Origin: Marinactinospora thermotolerans DSM 45154
GTDB lineage: Bacteria; Actinomycetota; Actinomycetes; Streptosporangiales; Streptosporangiaceae
Assembly (NCBI RefSeq): GCF_900167435.1
Contig: NZ_FUWS01000016.1
Location: forward strand, 33,811 to 97,810
Direction: 5' to 3'
Length of the DNA stretch: 64,000 nt
Within the stretch, counting starts at the first letter, position 1. Every line of letters begins with the position of its first letter. Shown piece after piece: positions 35,283-45,137 of this stretch. The position numbers were made by a program, and so were the translations under genes. The notes beneath the pieces are model-generated. The model searched no databases and was not told the DNA's origin. It was given only the letters and a program-made list of their open reading frames with translations.

Positions 35283-35747
35283 TCAGGGGGAGGGCTCTCC
35301 GGCGACCTGGTAGGCGGCGAGGTGGTCGCGTTCGTCCTGGTCGAGCCGGCGGACCCGTTGGGTGTCCAGGTCGAAGCCGACGAGCACCGACTTGGCGCGT
35401 ACGTAGAGGTGGTCGTCGTCGACGATCTCGTACTCCAGGGTGAAGCTGGCGTTCTTCACCTCGGTCACCCATGTCTCGACGCGGACGGGCTCGCGGCGCA
35501 GCAGGATCGGACGGACGTAGTCGACCTCGTGGCGTGCCACCACCAGGCTGCCGAAGCGTGTCCGTCCCTCGCCGTCCCAGCGCAGGAAGGAGATACGGGC
35601 GTCTTCGAGGTAGGTCAGCATCCGTACGTTGTTGACGTGGTTGAGCGGGTCGAGGTCGGCGAAACGGACGTGGGCCAGGTACACGTGCCGGCGCGCGCCG
35701 CCGTTCCCGCCGTCGGTCGTGGGTGCCTCGGTCGCGGCCTCTACCAC
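35283..35747 (-). CDS. Acyl-CoA thioesterase, hotdog fold (4HBT type)
   Basis: The 154-residue protein is a YbgC/FadM-like hotdog thioesterase. HVRFADLDPLNHVNNVRMLTYLEDAR contains the Asp and His-Val-Asn motif of the 4-hydroxybenzoyl-CoA thioesterase family. VDYVRPILLRREPVRVETWV and AKSVLVGFD complete the fold. It probably hydrolyses medium or long acyl-CoA. The GTG at 35747 is preceded by AGGAAG, and an in-frame ATG lies 11 codons upstream. It is next to the MFS gene on the same strand with a 45-bp gap. Confidence 0.87.
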   Translation of the reverse strand: MVEAATEAPTTDGGNGGARRHVYLAHVRFADLDPLNHVNNVRMLTYLEDARISFLRWDGEGRTRFGSLVVARHEVDYVRPILLRREPVRVETWVTEVKNASFTLEYEIVDDDHLYVRAKSVLVGFDLDTQRVRRLDQDERDHLAAYQVAGEPSP

Positions 35748-35826
35748 GGTTCTTCCTACTTCCTTTCGCGGGTGTTCCATCCCTGATTGTCGCAAGTGTC
35801 CATTGGGATCGGGGAACGGGCCAGGC

Positions 35827-35862
35827 GCCGTCCCGTCCGGGACCGGCCCCGGACGGGACGGC
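35827..35862 (-). terminator. Terminator hairpin after the S9 peptidase gene
   Basis: A 15-bp perfect stem (35827-35841 with 35848-35862) closes a 6-nt loop, starting five bases after the peptidase stop on the minus strand. Confidence 0.7.
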
Positions 35863-35867
35863 CGGGG

Positions 35868-37967
35868 TCAGGCCGAAGGGAGCCCCAGGCCGGTGTAGTA
35901 GGCGAGGAAGGCCAACTGGTCGGCGCCAAGCCCCACGCTGCGGCTCACCGAACGAGAACTGTGCCCGACCTCGGCCTCGCGGCGTAGCAGGATCGGGCGT
36001 TCCTCGATCGACGCGGACGTCGCGTGCTGCACCGCCGCGCACATCTTGCGGGCGTGTAGCGGATCCACCCGGGTGTCGTTGTCGAAGACCGTGAACAGGG
36101 TCGCCGGGTAGGCGACCCCTTCGGCGACGTTGTGGTAGGGGGAGTAGCCGAGCAGCCAGCCCAGCGCCTCGGGGTCCCTGGCGCTGCCGTACTCGACATC
36201 CCACAGCTGGCCCAGGCCGAACCGCTCGTAGCGGACCATGTCCAGCAGGGGGGCCGAGCACACGGCGGCGGCGAACAGGTCCGGTCGTTGGGTGATCATC
36301 GCCCCCACGAGCAGTCCGCCGTTGCTGCCGCCCATGACGGCCAGTTGTCCCGATGTGGTGACACCGGACGCGATCAGGTGCTCGGCGGCAGCGGCGCAGT
36401 CGTCGAACACGTTCTGCTTACGCCCGAGCATGCCGTCGCGGTGCCACTGCTCGCCCTCCTCCAGGCCGCCGCGCAGGGACGCGATCGCGTACACGCCGCC
36501 CGCCCGGATCCAGGCCAGCGCCGTGGCCGAGTAGACGGGGGTCAGCGAGACGGAGAACCCGCCGTAGCCGTAGAGGATCGTCGGCCGAGGGCCGTCGGCG
36601 TCGGCCGGGGAGATGACGAGCATCCGCACGGGGGTCCCGTCACGGGAGGTGTAGGTGACCTGCTCGGTACGCACCGGTGGAGCCTCCGCCGAACCGGGCG
36701 GGTCGGCCCAGGTGGTCACCGCGTCGGTGCGCGCGTCGTAGTGCAGGACCCGCATCGGCGAGGTGGTGTCGGTGTAGGTGAACCAGGCCTCGTGGCCGCC
36801 CTCGGGCCGTTCCATCAGCCCGCCGACCGATCCGAGCCCGGGCAGGGGGAGCGAACCGCGTCGTGCGCCGGTGGGCAGGTCGTGTACGTCGATCTCGCTG
36901 ATCGCGTGCCGGCGGTGTGCGACCAGCAGGGTCGGGGTGGGGGCCTCGGGACCGTCGAGGATCGCATACCCGCTGAGGACGGAGTCGGAGTCGGCGGCGA
37001 CGAGGGTACGCCAGTGCTCGTACCCCGGTGTCTCGGGGGAGGTCACGCACAACCTGCCGCGTGGCGCGTCACGGTCGGTGAACAGGTACAGCCGGCCGTC
37101 GCGGCCCACGTACGGGGAGACCTCGGCGTCCACGCCCTCCTGGATGGTCGAGAACCGTGGTCTCTCGGGGCCGCTCAGGGACAGGTCGGCGATCCAGGCG
37201 TCGTTGCGAGGCGAGGTGCCGCGGGTGGAGGTGAGCAGCAGCCAACGACCGTCCCGGCTCACCGCGACCCCGTAGTACTCGGTCTTGTCCCGATCGGACC
37301 CGAAGACGAGCACGTCCTCCTCGGCCGGACGGCCGATGCGGTGCAGGTAGACGCGCCGGTGGTACTGCTCCTCCCCCTCGGGGACCTGGTCCGACGGGAG
37401 CCTGCGGACGTAGTAGAAGGCTTCGCCGCCGGGCAACCAGGCGATGGGGGAGTAGCGGCAACGGTCGATGGGGCCGTCCACGATCTCGCCGGTGGCCACG
37501 TCCATGATCCGCAGCAGGGATTCCTCGTCACCGCCCTCGGAGAGCTGGTAGGCGAGCAGCCGGCCGTCGAGGTCGGGGCGCCAGGAGTCGAGCGTGGTGG
37601 CGCCCGTGGGGTCCAACGAGGTGGGATCGACCAGGACACGCTCGTTCCCGCTCGCCGGGTCCACGGTGTAGAGCACGCCGTGTTCCTGCTCGGCGGTGCG
37701 CCGGGTGAAGAACTGTCGTTCGCCGCGCCAGATGGGAGCGCCGACGAAGCCGGCCCCCAGGAGTTCGTGCAGTTGTTCACCGAACCAGGCGCGGCCGGGC
37801 AACCGGGCCGCCATGTCGCAGAAGAGCGTGTCCTGGGCGGCCGCCCACTCCTTGGTGCGGGCCGAGTCGGCCTCCTCCAGCCAACGGTAGGGGTCGGCGA
37901 CCAGACGGCCGTGCAGGGTCTCGGTGAGCTCAAGGCGCTCAGCTGCGGGGTAGCGGCGTTCAGGCAT
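35868..37967 (-). CDS. Prolyl oligopeptidase family serine peptidase (S9)
   Basis: This 699-residue cytoplasmic enzyme has no signal peptide. An N-terminal seven-bladed propeller region (about 70-420) begins with ADPYRWLEEADS, and an alpha/beta-hydrolase domain follows. The catalytic triad reads Ser548 (GGSNGG), Asp631 (DNDTRVDP) and His669 (EVGHSS). YGYGGF and ASLRGGLEEGEQWHRDGM form the oxyanion and lid region. It cleaves short peptides after proline. The size fits prolyl endopeptidase rather than oligopeptidase B. It is followed by its own terminator. Confidence 0.94.
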   Translation of the reverse strand: MPERRYPAAERLELTETLHGRLVADPYRWLEEADSARTKEWAAAQDTLFCDMAARLPGRAWFGEQLHELLGAGFVGAPIWRGERQFFTRRTAEQEHGVLYTVDPASGNERVLVDPTSLDPTGATTLDSWRPDLDGRLLAYQLSEGGDEESLLRIMDVATGEIVDGPIDRCRYSPIAWLPGGEAFYYVRRLPSDQVPEGEEQYHRRVYLHRIGRPAEEDVLVFGSDRDKTEYYGVAVSRDGRWLLLTSTRGTSPRNDAWIADLSLSGPERPRFSTIQEGVDAEVSPYVGRDGRLYLFTDRDAPRGRLCVTSPETPGYEHWRTLVAADSDSVLSGYAILDGPEAPTPTLLVAHRRHAISEIDVHDLPTGARRGSLPLPGLGSVGGLMERPEGGHEAWFTYTDTTSPMRVLHYDARTDAVTTWADPPGSAEAPPVRTEQVTYTSRDGTPVRMLVISPADADGPRPTILYGYGGFSVSLTPVYSATALAWIRAGGVYAIASLRGGLEEGEQWHRDGMLGRKQNVFDDCAAAAEHLIASGVTTSGQLAVMGGSNGGLLVGAMITQRPDLFAAAVCSAPLLDMVRYERFGLGQLWDVEYGSARDPEALGWLLGYSPYHNVAEGVAYPATLFTVFDNDTRVDPLHARKMCAAVQHATSASIEERPILLRREAEVGHSSRSVSRSVGLGADQLAFLAYYTGLGLPSA

Positions 37968-38012
37968 GGTCGAACTCTATCCACCGACCGCTCCGTGGTC
38001 GTCGGGGAAAGA

Positions 38013-38053
38013 GGAAGGGAGAAGCGCGATTATTCCCTTCCGTCTTGTTTTTT
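38013..38053 (+). terminator. Terminator-like stem plus T-run in the HNH leader region
   Basis: GGAAGGGA (38013-38020) pairs with TCCCTTCC (38034-38041). TCTTG and six T residues follow, ending at 38053. No plus-strand gene lies upstream; the divergent peptidase starts at 37967. It could therefore be an attenuator in a leader transcript for the HNH gene, or end antisense transcription. Confidence 0.45.
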
Positions 38054-38149
38054 CGACACTCCGAATAAATGGGGTGGCGGCAACCTGGCCAGACAAAGCA
38101 AACTGAAAGCGGGACGTTACTCGGCGGGAACCACCCACGGGAGGTCCGT

Positions 38150-38272
38150 GTGGCAACGCGAACAGAACCGGTCGCAAGGCCGGTCCACAGGGAGGTCTCC
38201 TGGCTGGCCGACAGGCTGGCCGGGGACGAGACAGGGTCGGCCGGAGTACCGGCCTCCCAGGAGCCAGCATGA
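38150..38272 (+). CDS. Possible 40-codon upstream ORF coupled to the HNH gene
   Basis: A GTG at 38150 lies five bases after GGGAGG (38139-38144) and opens a 40-residue frame. It includes EVSWLADRLAGDE and ends in TGA within ATGA shared with the HNH start at 38269. The HNH ATG has no ribosome site of its own, so translation through this short frame could deliver ribosomes to it. No homologue is recognised. A second GTG two bases earlier opens a different frame that is a shadow. Confidence 0.45.
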   Translation: MATRTEPVARPVHREVSWLADRLAGDETGSAGVPASQEPA

Positions 38273-38814
38273 GCGCCCGGCGCGGCTCGGAGGGCGGCAC
38301 AGTCAGCCGTCATGTGCTGCTGCTCAACGCCAGCTACGAACCGTTGACGACGCTGCCGCTGCGTCGGGCGATTCTGCTGGTACTCCGGGAGAAAGCCGAA
38401 GTGGTCCACGGGGACGCGGCGGGAACCGTGCTCCATTCGGCGACGATGGCGCTGTCGGTGCCATCGGTGATCAGACTCCACCGCTACATCCGGGTGCCCT
38501 ACCGGCGTAGGGTCCCACTCACCCGGGTGGCGTTGATGCGGCGCGATGGCTACCACTGCGCCTACTGCGGGAAACGGGCCGAAACCATCGACCACGTCAT
38601 CCCCCGCAGCCGTGGTGGCGCGCACACCTGGGAGAACGTGGTGGCCTCCTGCAAGACGTGCAACCATCGCAAGGCCGATCGCCTCCTCGACGAGCTCGGC
38701 TGGGAACTGAACGTGACCCCCACGGTTCCCCGCGGGATGCACTGGAGGCTGATCAACGGCGAACAACACGGCGATCCCCTGTGGGCGCCGTACATGGCGA
38801 GGGTGGCGGCCTAG
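38269..38814 (+). CDS. HNH endonuclease domain protein
   Basis: This 181-residue protein ends with a Cys-rich HNH fold: CAYCGKRAETIDHVIPRSRGG, then WENVVASCKTCNHRKADR. The two CxxC pairs bind structural zinc, and the DH...N...H residues form the betabetaalpha-metal site. The opening HVLLLNASYEPLTTLPLRRAI is typical of a conserved actinobacterial subfamily whose members, as I recall, start near that point. The first 12 residues may therefore be an extension or a misplaced start. The function is unknown; it is a stable chromosomal gene, not tied to a phage here. Confidence 0.9.
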   Translation: MSARRGSEGGTVSRHVLLLNASYEPLTTLPLRRAILLVLREKAEVVHGDAAGTVLHSATMALSVPSVIRLHRYIRVPYRRRVPLTRVALMRRDGYHCAYCGKRAETIDHVIPRSRGGAHTWENVVASCKTCNHRKADRLLDELGWELNVTPTVPRGMHWRLINGEQHGDPLWAPYMARVAA

Positions 38815-38919
38815 CCCCTGGCGTCCGGGACGGGCCGGTCCCAACCGTCCCGGACGATCGCGGATCGCCGTGGTCCATCGGACTCGAGACAACCGGTCGG
38901 CTGCTTCTATCCTGCTCTC

Positions 38920-39117
38920 ATGCCTCGATACGAATTCCGCTGTCGCGCCTGCGACGACACGTTCGAGATCTCCCGGCCCATGGCCGAGTCCGCCGACCCC
39001 GCCTCCTGCCCGCGGGGACACGACGACACGGTGCGCCTGCTGTCGACCGTCGCCGTGGGCACAACCGCGAGCCCGCCCTCGGGGGGCGGCTGCTGCGGAG
39101 GCGGCTGCTGCGGCTGA
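38920..39117 (+). CDS. FmdB family zinc ribbon protein
   Basis: This 65-residue protein begins MPRYEFRCRACDDTFE, with the CxxC first half of the zinc ribbon. CPRGHDD gives the second half in a changed form (C-x-x-x-H rather than CxxC). The tail is Gly/Cys-rich (GGGCCGGGCCG). FmdB-like proteins are putative regulatory or zinc-handling proteins of unknown role. A hairpin separates it from the convergent ilvD gene. Confidence 0.87.
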   Translation: MPRYEFRCRACDDTFEISRPMAESADPASCPRGHDDTVRLLSTVAVGTTASPPSGGGCCGGGCCG

Positions 39118-39126
39118 GCGGCCGCC

Positions 39127-39165
39127 GCGCCGGGGCGGGAGCGCAACCGTCTCCCGTCCCGGCGC
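39127..39165. terminator. Bidirectional terminator between fmdB-like gene and ilvD
   Basis: A 15-bp stem (39127-39141 with 39151-39165), perfect except for one G-U pair, closes a 9-nt loop between the two convergent stop codons. Confidence 0.65.
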
Positions 39166-39180
39166 CTGCGTTACCGGGCG

Positions 39181-41052
39181 CTACCGAGCGGGCCGCTCCA
39201 GCTGCGAGACATCGCGGGCGGCCCCGGTCGAGGCCGAGGTGGCCATGGCCGCGTAGGCGCGCAGCGCCGCGCTGACCTGACGCTCGCGGTTCTTCGGACG
39301 GAAGCCGCCGAGCTCCTCCAACAGCTGCGCGCGCCGGTCGGCGAGCTCCTCGGCCGGCACCTCCAGCACCAGGCCGCGGTTGGGGATGTCGATGCTGATG
39401 ATGTCGCCGTCGCGGACCAGGGCGATGTCACCCCCCGCCGCGGCCTCGGGTGAGGCGTGCCCGATGGACAGACCCGAAGTGCCGCCGGAGAAACGGCCGT
39501 CGGTGATCAGCGCGCACGATTTGCCCAGTCCACGGCCCTTGAGGAAGCTCGTCGGGTAGAGCATCTCCTGCATGCCGGGCCCTCCCTTGGGGCCCTCGTA
39601 GCGGATGACGACGACGTCGCCGGCCTCGACGCGCTTGCCGAGGATGCCGTCGACCGCCTCCTCCTGGCTTTCGAAGACCTTGGCCGGACCCCGGAAGGTC
39701 CACAGCTCCTCCTCGACCCCCGCGGTCTTGACGATGGCGCCGTCAGGGGCGAGGTTGCCGTAGAGGACGGCCAGACCGCCGTCGGCGGTGTAGGCGTGCT
39801 CGACGTCGCGGATGCAGCCGTTCGCGCGGTCGGTGTCCAGGCTGTCCCAACGGACGTCCTGGGAGTAGGCGCGCGTCGTGCGCTTCCCGCCGGGGGCGGC
39901 GTGGAACAGCTCGACGGCCTCGGGCAGCACGCTCTCGGAGGCGATGTCCCAGTTGGCCAGGTACTCTCCCACGGTCGTGCCGTGCACGGTCGGCAGCGAG
40001 GTGTCGAGCAGCCCGCCCCGCGCCAGCTCACCGAGGATGGCGGGGATGCCGCCGGCCCGGTGGACGTCCTCGATGTGGTACTTGTCGGTGTTCGGCGCGA
40101 CCTTGCACAGGCAGGGCACCCGCCGGGACATCGCGTCGATCTCCGGCAGGCCGAACTTCACGCCCGCCTCGGTCGCCGCGGCCAGCAGGTGCAGGATCGT
40201 GTTGGTCGACCCGCCCATCGCGATGTCGAGCGCCATGGCGTTGCCGAAGGCGGCCGGAGTGGCGATCGACAGGGGCAGGACCGATTCGTCGTCGTCCTCG
40301 TAGTAGCGCTTCGCGGCCTCGACCACCAGACGTCCGGCGTCCTCGTAGAGGCGCTTGCGGGCGACGTGGGTGGCCAGCACGGTGCCGTTGCCCGGCAGGG
40401 CCAGGCCGATCGCCTCGGTCAGGCAGTTCATCGAGTTGGCGGTGAACATGCCCGAGCAGGAGCCGCACGTGGGACAGGCGGCCTCCTCCATCTCGTCGAG
40501 CTCGGCCTGGGAGACGTTCTCGTCGGCGGCGGCGATCATCGGGTTGATCAGGTCGAGCTTGCGGACCTTCGTGGCGGTGCCCTCGACCACGGTGACCTTG
40601 CCGGCCTCCATCGGGCCGCCCGAGACGAACACCGTCGGGATGTTGAGCCGCAGCGCCGCCAGCAGCATGCCCGGGGTGATCTTGTCGCAGTTGGAGACGC
40701 ACACGAGCGCGTCGGCGCAGTGCGCGTTGACCATGTACTCCACGGCGTCGGCGATGAGCTCACGGCTGGGCAGCGAGTAGAGCATGCCGCCGTGGCCCAT
40801 GGCGATGCCGTCGTCCACGGCGATCGTGTTGAACTCCCGGGGCACGCCTCCGGCCTCGCGTACGGCGTTCGCGACGACGTCGGCCACCTCGCGCAGGTGG
40901 ACGTGGCCCGGCACGAACTGGGTGAAGCTGTTGGCCACCGCGACGATCGGCTTGCCGAAGTCCTCGCGTTCCACGCCGGACGCGCGCATGAGAGCGCGCG
41001 CGCCGGCCATGTTCCTGCCATGGGTGACCGTGCGTGAGCGAAGCGCGGGCAT
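39181..41052 (-). CDS. ilvD: Dihydroxy-acid dehydratase
   Basis: This is a 623-residue IlvD. The Fe-S ligands are in [13 protein letters not shown] and in [62 protein letters not shown] [18 protein letters not shown] and [20 protein letters not shown] are diagnostic (each is a short part of the conserved blocks). It dehydrates dihydroxy acids in the last common step of valine, isoleucine and leucine synthesis. The ATG at 41052 follows GGGAG at seven bases. The open frame continues 67 codons upstream without coding character. No other ilv or leu gene is nearby. Confidence 0.96.
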   Translation of the reverse strand: MPALRSRTVTHGRNMAGARALMRASGVEREDFGKPIVAVANSFTQFVPGHVHLREVADVVANAVREAGGVPREFNTIAVDDGIAMGHGGMLYSLPSRELIADAVEYMVNAHCADALVCVSNCDKITPGMLLAALRLNIPTVFVSGGPMEAGKVTVVEGTATKVRKLDLINPMIAAADENVSQAELDEMEEAACPTCGSCSGMFTANSMNCLTEAIGLALPGNGTVLATHVARKRLYEDAGRLVVEAAKRYYEDDDESVLPLSIATPAAFGNAMALDIAMGGSTNTILHLLAAATEAGVKFGLPEIDAMSRRVPCLCKVAPNTDKYHIEDVHRAGGIPAILGELARGGLLDTSLPTVHGTTVGEYLANWDIASESVLPEAVELFHAAPGGKRTTRAYSQDVRWDSLDTDRANGCIRDVEHAYTADGGLAVLYGNLAPDGAIVKTAGVEEELWTFRGPAKVFESQEEAVDGILGKRVEAGDVVVIRYEGPKGGPGMQEMLYPTSFLKGRGLGKSCALITDGRFSGGTSGLSIGHASPEAAAGGDIALVRDGDIISIDIPNRGLVLEVPAEELADRRAQLLEELGGFRPKNRERQVSAALRAYAAMATSASTGAARDVSQLERPAR

Positions 41053-41299
41053 GGGGTGGGCTCCCGTCGAGACGAACGTGGATCCGCGCCTTCGGGGCGC
41101 TACGAGGTGGCACGGACCTGGAGACGGGGCCTCCGCGGGGTCGGTCCGGCCGCCCGTGTCGCTCCGGGGCGGGGTGGATCGATGAAGTTCCTTCGATGGT
41201 AGCCCCGTGCGCGACCGGCCGATGTCTCGACTACGAAGATAGGGTGTCCACATAATGGGATGGACGGCCGGTGGCCGTCCATCCGCGGGCGATGGGGAC

Positions 41300-42121
41300 T
41301 CAGTAGGCCGGGGGCAGCACCTTCTCTGCCGCGCGGTAGATCTCCTCGATCTCCTCCTCGGACAGCCGGTCCTTTCCGGTGCGCAGCCACTTGCGGACCT
41401 TGGTGCCGACGATGATGTCGACCTTGCGGAGGTTGTGGTGGTCCCAGGGCATGCTGGGCCCGTAGATCGCGAGGGCGGGGCGGACGGTGATGGGACGGCC
41501 CAACTCCTCGCTGATCAGCCGTTCGGCGGTGCGGGCCTCCTCAAGCGCCTCGTCGATGCGCTCGTTCTTGGAGAAACGGCCGTGGTAGAGCTTTTCGAGC
41601 TTGTTGCGCAGCGGAAGGCGCTTGTCCCAGGACTCGGAGTCGATCGCGAACGCGCCGCGCCGTCCCACGATGAAGTGGTCGATCAGCCCGTTGCCGCCGG
41701 GGATGCGGCGCGCGTGCAGGACGCGGTAGCCCAGCCGCCGCATGACCTTGAGCTGGGCCTCGGTGCGTCGTTGGGCGGCGGAGGGCCTGCGCCATTGGGG
41801 GACCTCCGAGCGGCGTCGCGACGTGTGCACGGCAAAGCCGATGGCGACGAAGACGCCCAGCGTGATGCCGAGCCGCGCGTCGCTCGTGAGCAGTCCCGCG
41901 CCCAGCGCGACGGCCACGGCGACGGCGCCGTGGAGCACCCAACGCCGGGCGTCCTCGGAGGCCAGCAGGGTGGCGTAGGTGGCGCGGACCGCGCCGACGG
42001 CCCCTCGGCTTCCCGGTCGGCCGCCGCGGGGGGCGAAGGGCGAGGTCGCGATCGGGCCCCGTCGCCGGGCCGTGCCGGCGGGTGGGGACGTGCCGTTCTT
42101 GGTGCTGGTTCCCGGTTCCAC
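41300..42121 (-). CDS. Membrane-anchored NERD (nuclease-related) domain protein
   Basis: This 273-residue protein has a Pro/Gly/Arg-rich start and two close membrane helices (about residues 62-98). A cytoplasmic NERD domain follows, with [31 protein letters not shown] holding the restriction-nuclease-like core Asp. [10 protein letters not shown] and [17 protein letters not shown] follow. The usual second acidic/Gln-x-Lys part reads DSESWDKRL, so catalysis is not certain. NERD proteins are thought to process DNA or RNA; a role is not established. The GTG start lies divergent to the amidase gene. Confidence 0.82.
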   Translation of the reverse strand: MEPGTSTKNGTSPPAGTARRRGPIATSPFAPRGGRPGSRGAVGAVRATYATLLASEDARRWVLHGAVAVAVALGAGLLTSDARLGITLGVFVAIGFAVHTSRRRSEVPQWRRPSAAQRRTEAQLKVMRRLGYRVLHARRIPGGNGLIDHFIVGRRGAFAIDSESWDKRLPLRNKLEKLYHGRFSKNERIDEALEEARTAERLISEELGRPITVRPALAIYGPSMPWDHHNLRKVDIIVGTKVRKWLRTGKDRLSEEEIEEIYRAAEKVLPPAY

Positions 42122-42317
42122 GTTGCAGAGCGTAGCCGCATAGGCAAGCGAGTCCTAGTGCATCCGAACTCACACTTTTGTCGCCTGAGGGGCCCGTCTC
42201 GCTATGTGTCCCGACAGCCCCGAAAGGGAATAACGTCTCTTCGACCTCTCTGGAGAGGTCCCACCGGAGACCGCCGTTGCGGCTGAGGGAGCAGGCCCGT
42301 GCCCCTACGCTCGAAGC

Positions 42318-43748
42318 GTGGCAGAGATCCATGATCTGAGCGCGATCGAGCAGGCGGCGGCGGTGCGCCGTCGGGAGCTCTCCCCCGTCGAGATCGCCGA
42401 TCACTACCTCGACCGGATCGGGCGACACGGGACCACCGTCGGCGCCTTCATTACGGTCACCAGGGAACTCGCGGAGCAGCAGGCGCGTAACGCCGAGAAG
42501 CGGGTTCTCGCAGAACCCGTGGAGGACCTGCCGCCCCTGCTGGGCGTCCCCGTCCCGATCAAGGACCTCGACATGCTCGCCGGCCAGCCCTGGACGTCGG
42601 GGACGAACACGCACTCCGCCGTGATCGCCACCGAGGACGAGGCGTTCGTCGCGGAACTCCGCCGGGCCGGCGCGATCTTCACCGGTAAGACCAACACGCC
42701 GGAGTTCGGCCTCAGCTGCTACACCGAGAACGACATCGCCCCCGCCGCGCGTACGCCCTGGGACCTCAGCCGTTCGGCGGGAGGGTCCAGCGGCGGCGCC
42801 GCGGCGGCGGTCGCGGCGGGACTCGCCCCCATGGCGCAGGGAAGCGACGGAGGGGGGTCCATCCGGGTGCCCGCCAGCGTGTGCGGGCTGTTCGGCCTCA
42901 AACCGAGCCGGGGCAGGGTCACCAACGCCCCGCGCCGGCCCGACCTGATCGGGCTGTCGGCGACCGGACCGCTCAGCCGCACGGTGGCCGACGCGGCGCT
43001 CATGCTCGACGTCATCTCGGTCTCGCGGCCCGGGGACTACCACGCGCTGCCTCCCCTGGGCGGGGGACGGACCTTCCTCGAACTGGCCGGACGCGAACCG
43101 GGACGGCTCCGGATCGCGCGCTTCGCCCGGCCTCCGGTGGCGGACGCCGTGGTGCACCCCGATGCCCTGACCGCCTACGAGGAGGCGACGCGGCTACTGC
43201 TCCACCTGGGGCACGAGGTCGAGGAGATCCCCGTGCCGTTCGACCCCGGCATGCTCGACCTCTTCGGCACGGTGTGGGCGGTGATGGCGGGCCGCGCCGT
43301 GGTGGCGGCCGAGCGCGAGGCCAGACTGCGTCCGCTCACCAGGTGGCTGCGCGAACGCGCGGCGAGGACCACGGCGGCCCAGTACCTCGACGCGACGGCC
43401 GGCCTGCAACAGGCGGTCCGGGCGGCACTGCCGCGGATGGCCCCCTACGACGCGGTGCTCACCCCGACCCTGGCCGAGCCGCCCGCGCCGGTCGGGCGCT
43501 TCACCGACCTGGACGACCCCGCCGCGGAGTTCCGGGAGATGACGCTGTACACGCCGTTCTGCACGGTCTACAACATCACCGGCCAGCCCGCGGTGAACAT
43601 CCCCCTGCACTGGAACACCGAAGGACTGCCGATCGGCGTCATGCTCGCGGGGCGGATCGGTGACGAGGCGACGCTGCTCTCGCTGTCGGCGCAGCTGGAG
43701 GCCGCCCGTCCCTGGGCCGACCGCAGGCCGCCGATCTGGTCGAGGTAG
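42318..43748 (+). CDS. Amidase signature family hydrolase
   Basis: This 476-residue enzyme has the amidase catalytic triad in place: Lys82 (VPIKDLD), cis-Ser157 (GGSSGG) and Ser181 (GGGSIRVPAS). The signature run from GGSSGG to the Ser181 segment is intact. TNTPEFGLS and a C-terminal YNITGQPAVNIPLHW are typical of amide-hydrolysing members such as aryl/acyl amidases. A GatA role is unlikely because no gatB or gatC gene is near. The GTG at 42318 follows a short purine-poor leader. It converges on an MFS gene with a 23-bp gap. Confidence 0.9.
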   Translation: MAEIHDLSAIEQAAAVRRRELSPVEIADHYLDRIGRHGTTVGAFITVTRELAEQQARNAEKRVLAEPVEDLPPLLGVPVPIKDLDMLAGQPWTSGTNTHSAVIATEDEAFVAELRRAGAIFTGKTNTPEFGLSCYTENDIAPAARTPWDLSRSAGGSSGGAAAAVAAGLAPMAQGSDGGGSIRVPASVCGLFGLKPSRGRVTNAPRRPDLIGLSATGPLSRTVADAALMLDVISVSRPGDYHALPPLGGGRTFLELAGREPGRLRIARFARPPVADAVVHPDALTAYEEATRLLLHLGHEVEEIPVPFDPGMLDLFGTVWAVMAGRAVVAAEREARLRPLTRWLRERAARTTAAQYLDATAGLQQAVRAALPRMAPYDAVLTPTLAEPPAPVGRFTDLDDPAAEFREMTLYTPFCTVYNITGQPAVNIPLHWNTEGLPIGVMLAGRIGDEATLLSLSAQLEAARPWADRRPPIWSR

Positions 43749-43771
43749 GACGACTCTCCCGGGGACGGCGC

Positions 43772-44983
43772 TCAGACGGCCTCGGAGGCCTTCTCGGGGA
43801 GGGGGCGCAGGAAGAGCGACAGCGCCGCCGCCGCGAAGGTGAGGACGGCGGCCCCACCCACGCCGGCGGCGATGCCGCCCAGGTCGATCAGCCAGCCGGT
43901 GACCGGCGACGCCACGGACATCCCGGCGGTGATCGCGGTGGACATCCAGCCGAACGCCTCGGCGCGTCGTTGAGGCGGTGCGATGTCGCCCAGCCGCTCC
44001 ATGACCGCGGCGAGGGTGGGGGCGATCGCGAGGCCCGCCACGAACAGCACCGGTGACACCATCCACGGGGACGACAGGTGCGTGATCGGTGGCAGCAGGG
44101 GGATCAACAGCGTGATGCCCGCGGCGGCACCGAAGGCCCGCAGCGGGATGCGGGCCTGTCCGCTCAGGGTGCCCGCGACCAGTCCGCCGACGAGGGAGCC
44201 CGCGGCCCAGATGGCGGCCAGGCCACCGGCGTTGCCCGGAGCGCCCATTTCGCGGGCCCAGGCCACGATGACCAGGTCGACAGAACCGAGTCCGCCGATC
44301 ATGAGCAGGCACATGAGGAGGACGAGCACCAACGGGGGAGAGGTGAGCAGGGAGCGGCGCGGGCCCTTCTCGGCGGGGCCGTCCTGCTCGTCGGCCTCGG
44401 TGACCCCGGCCCGGCGCAGGGCCAGGGCGAAGCCGATGGAGCCGATCAGGGCGATCGCCGCGAGCAGCGCGACAGCGGCGCGGGCGCCGGCGAAGCCGAC
44501 CGCTCCCGCGGCCAGCAGCGGGCCGATGATGAACAGGGTCTCCTGGAGCGTCGCCTCGGCGGCGTACACGGACTTGCGGACCTGCCCCGTGGTGATGCGG
44601 GGCCACAGGGCGCGGCCGATCTGGTTGGCCGGTGGCAGGAACACCCCGGTCACCAGGGCCAGGGGGACCGACGCCCACCACCAGGAGGCCGGGAGGACCA
44701 CGAGCAGGGACAGCCCCACGGCGTAGACGACCCCGGAGACGAGCATCAGCCGGTCGGTGCCGCCCCTGTCGGCCATCCGACCGCGGATCGGCCCGGCCAG
44801 CGCCGAACCGATGGTCAGGGCGCCCGAGACCACTCCGGCCAGGGCGTAGGAGCCGGTCCAACCGGCGACGAGGAAGGTGACGGCGATCGGCAGGCCCGCG
44901 ACGTGGAGACGGGCCAGGAGCGACCAGGTGAGGAGAGAGGCGAGATGGGGGACCTCGAACACCCGATGATAGGACTTCAGCAC
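43772..44983 (-). CDS. MFS transporter
   Basis: This 403-residue protein has about 12 hydrophobic helices. The helix 2-3 loop reads GPIRGRMADRGGTDR, a form of the MFS RGxxxDR signature. Later features include FGWMSTAITAGMSVASPVTGWLID and an Arg/Glu-rich C-terminus. It resembles drug- or sugar-efflux MFS proteins of actinobacteria; the substrate is not determined. The GTG start at 44983 is divergent from malQ, with 154 bp between them. Confidence 0.88.
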   Translation of the reverse strand: MLKSYHRVFEVPHLASLLTWSLLARLHVAGLPIAVTFLVAGWTGSYALAGVVSGALTIGSALAGPIRGRMADRGGTDRLMLVSGVVYAVGLSLLVVLPASWWWASVPLALVTGVFLPPANQIGRALWPRITTGQVRKSVYAAEATLQETLFIIGPLLAAGAVGFAGARAAVALLAAIALIGSIGFALALRRAGVTEADEQDGPAEKGPRRSLLTSPPLVLVLLMCLLMIGGLGSVDLVIVAWAREMGAPGNAGGLAAIWAAGSLVGGLVAGTLSGQARIPLRAFGAAAGITLLIPLLPPITHLSSPWMVSPVLFVAGLAIAPTLAAVMERLGDIAPPQRRAEAFGWMSTAITAGMSVASPVTGWLIDLGGIAAGVGGAAVLTFAAAALSLFLRPLPEKASEAV

Positions 44984-45137
44984 TTGTCTGATTATGCCGG
45001 TTGCCGGGGGCGAAGTCTGGCTATTTTGGCAGGCCGCAGCGATGCTCCTGGAACGCCCGGGTCCGGTACCGGCCGCTTTCCGGCTCCGGCGCGGCGCGCC
45101 GGTTAGGGCGTGCCCCGGCAGGGCATCATCGGTTTCT

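Noticed and set aside
38054..38149. c-di-GMP (GEMM) or c-di-AMP riboswitch in the HNH leader because of GCAAAC and GAAAGC pieces
   Set aside because: The order and pairing of the conserved blocks are missing.
41053..41253. N-terminal extension of IlvD by 67 codons
   Set aside because: Arg/Pro/Ser-rich sequence without homology; the ATG at 41052 has a good ribosome site and matches the family start.
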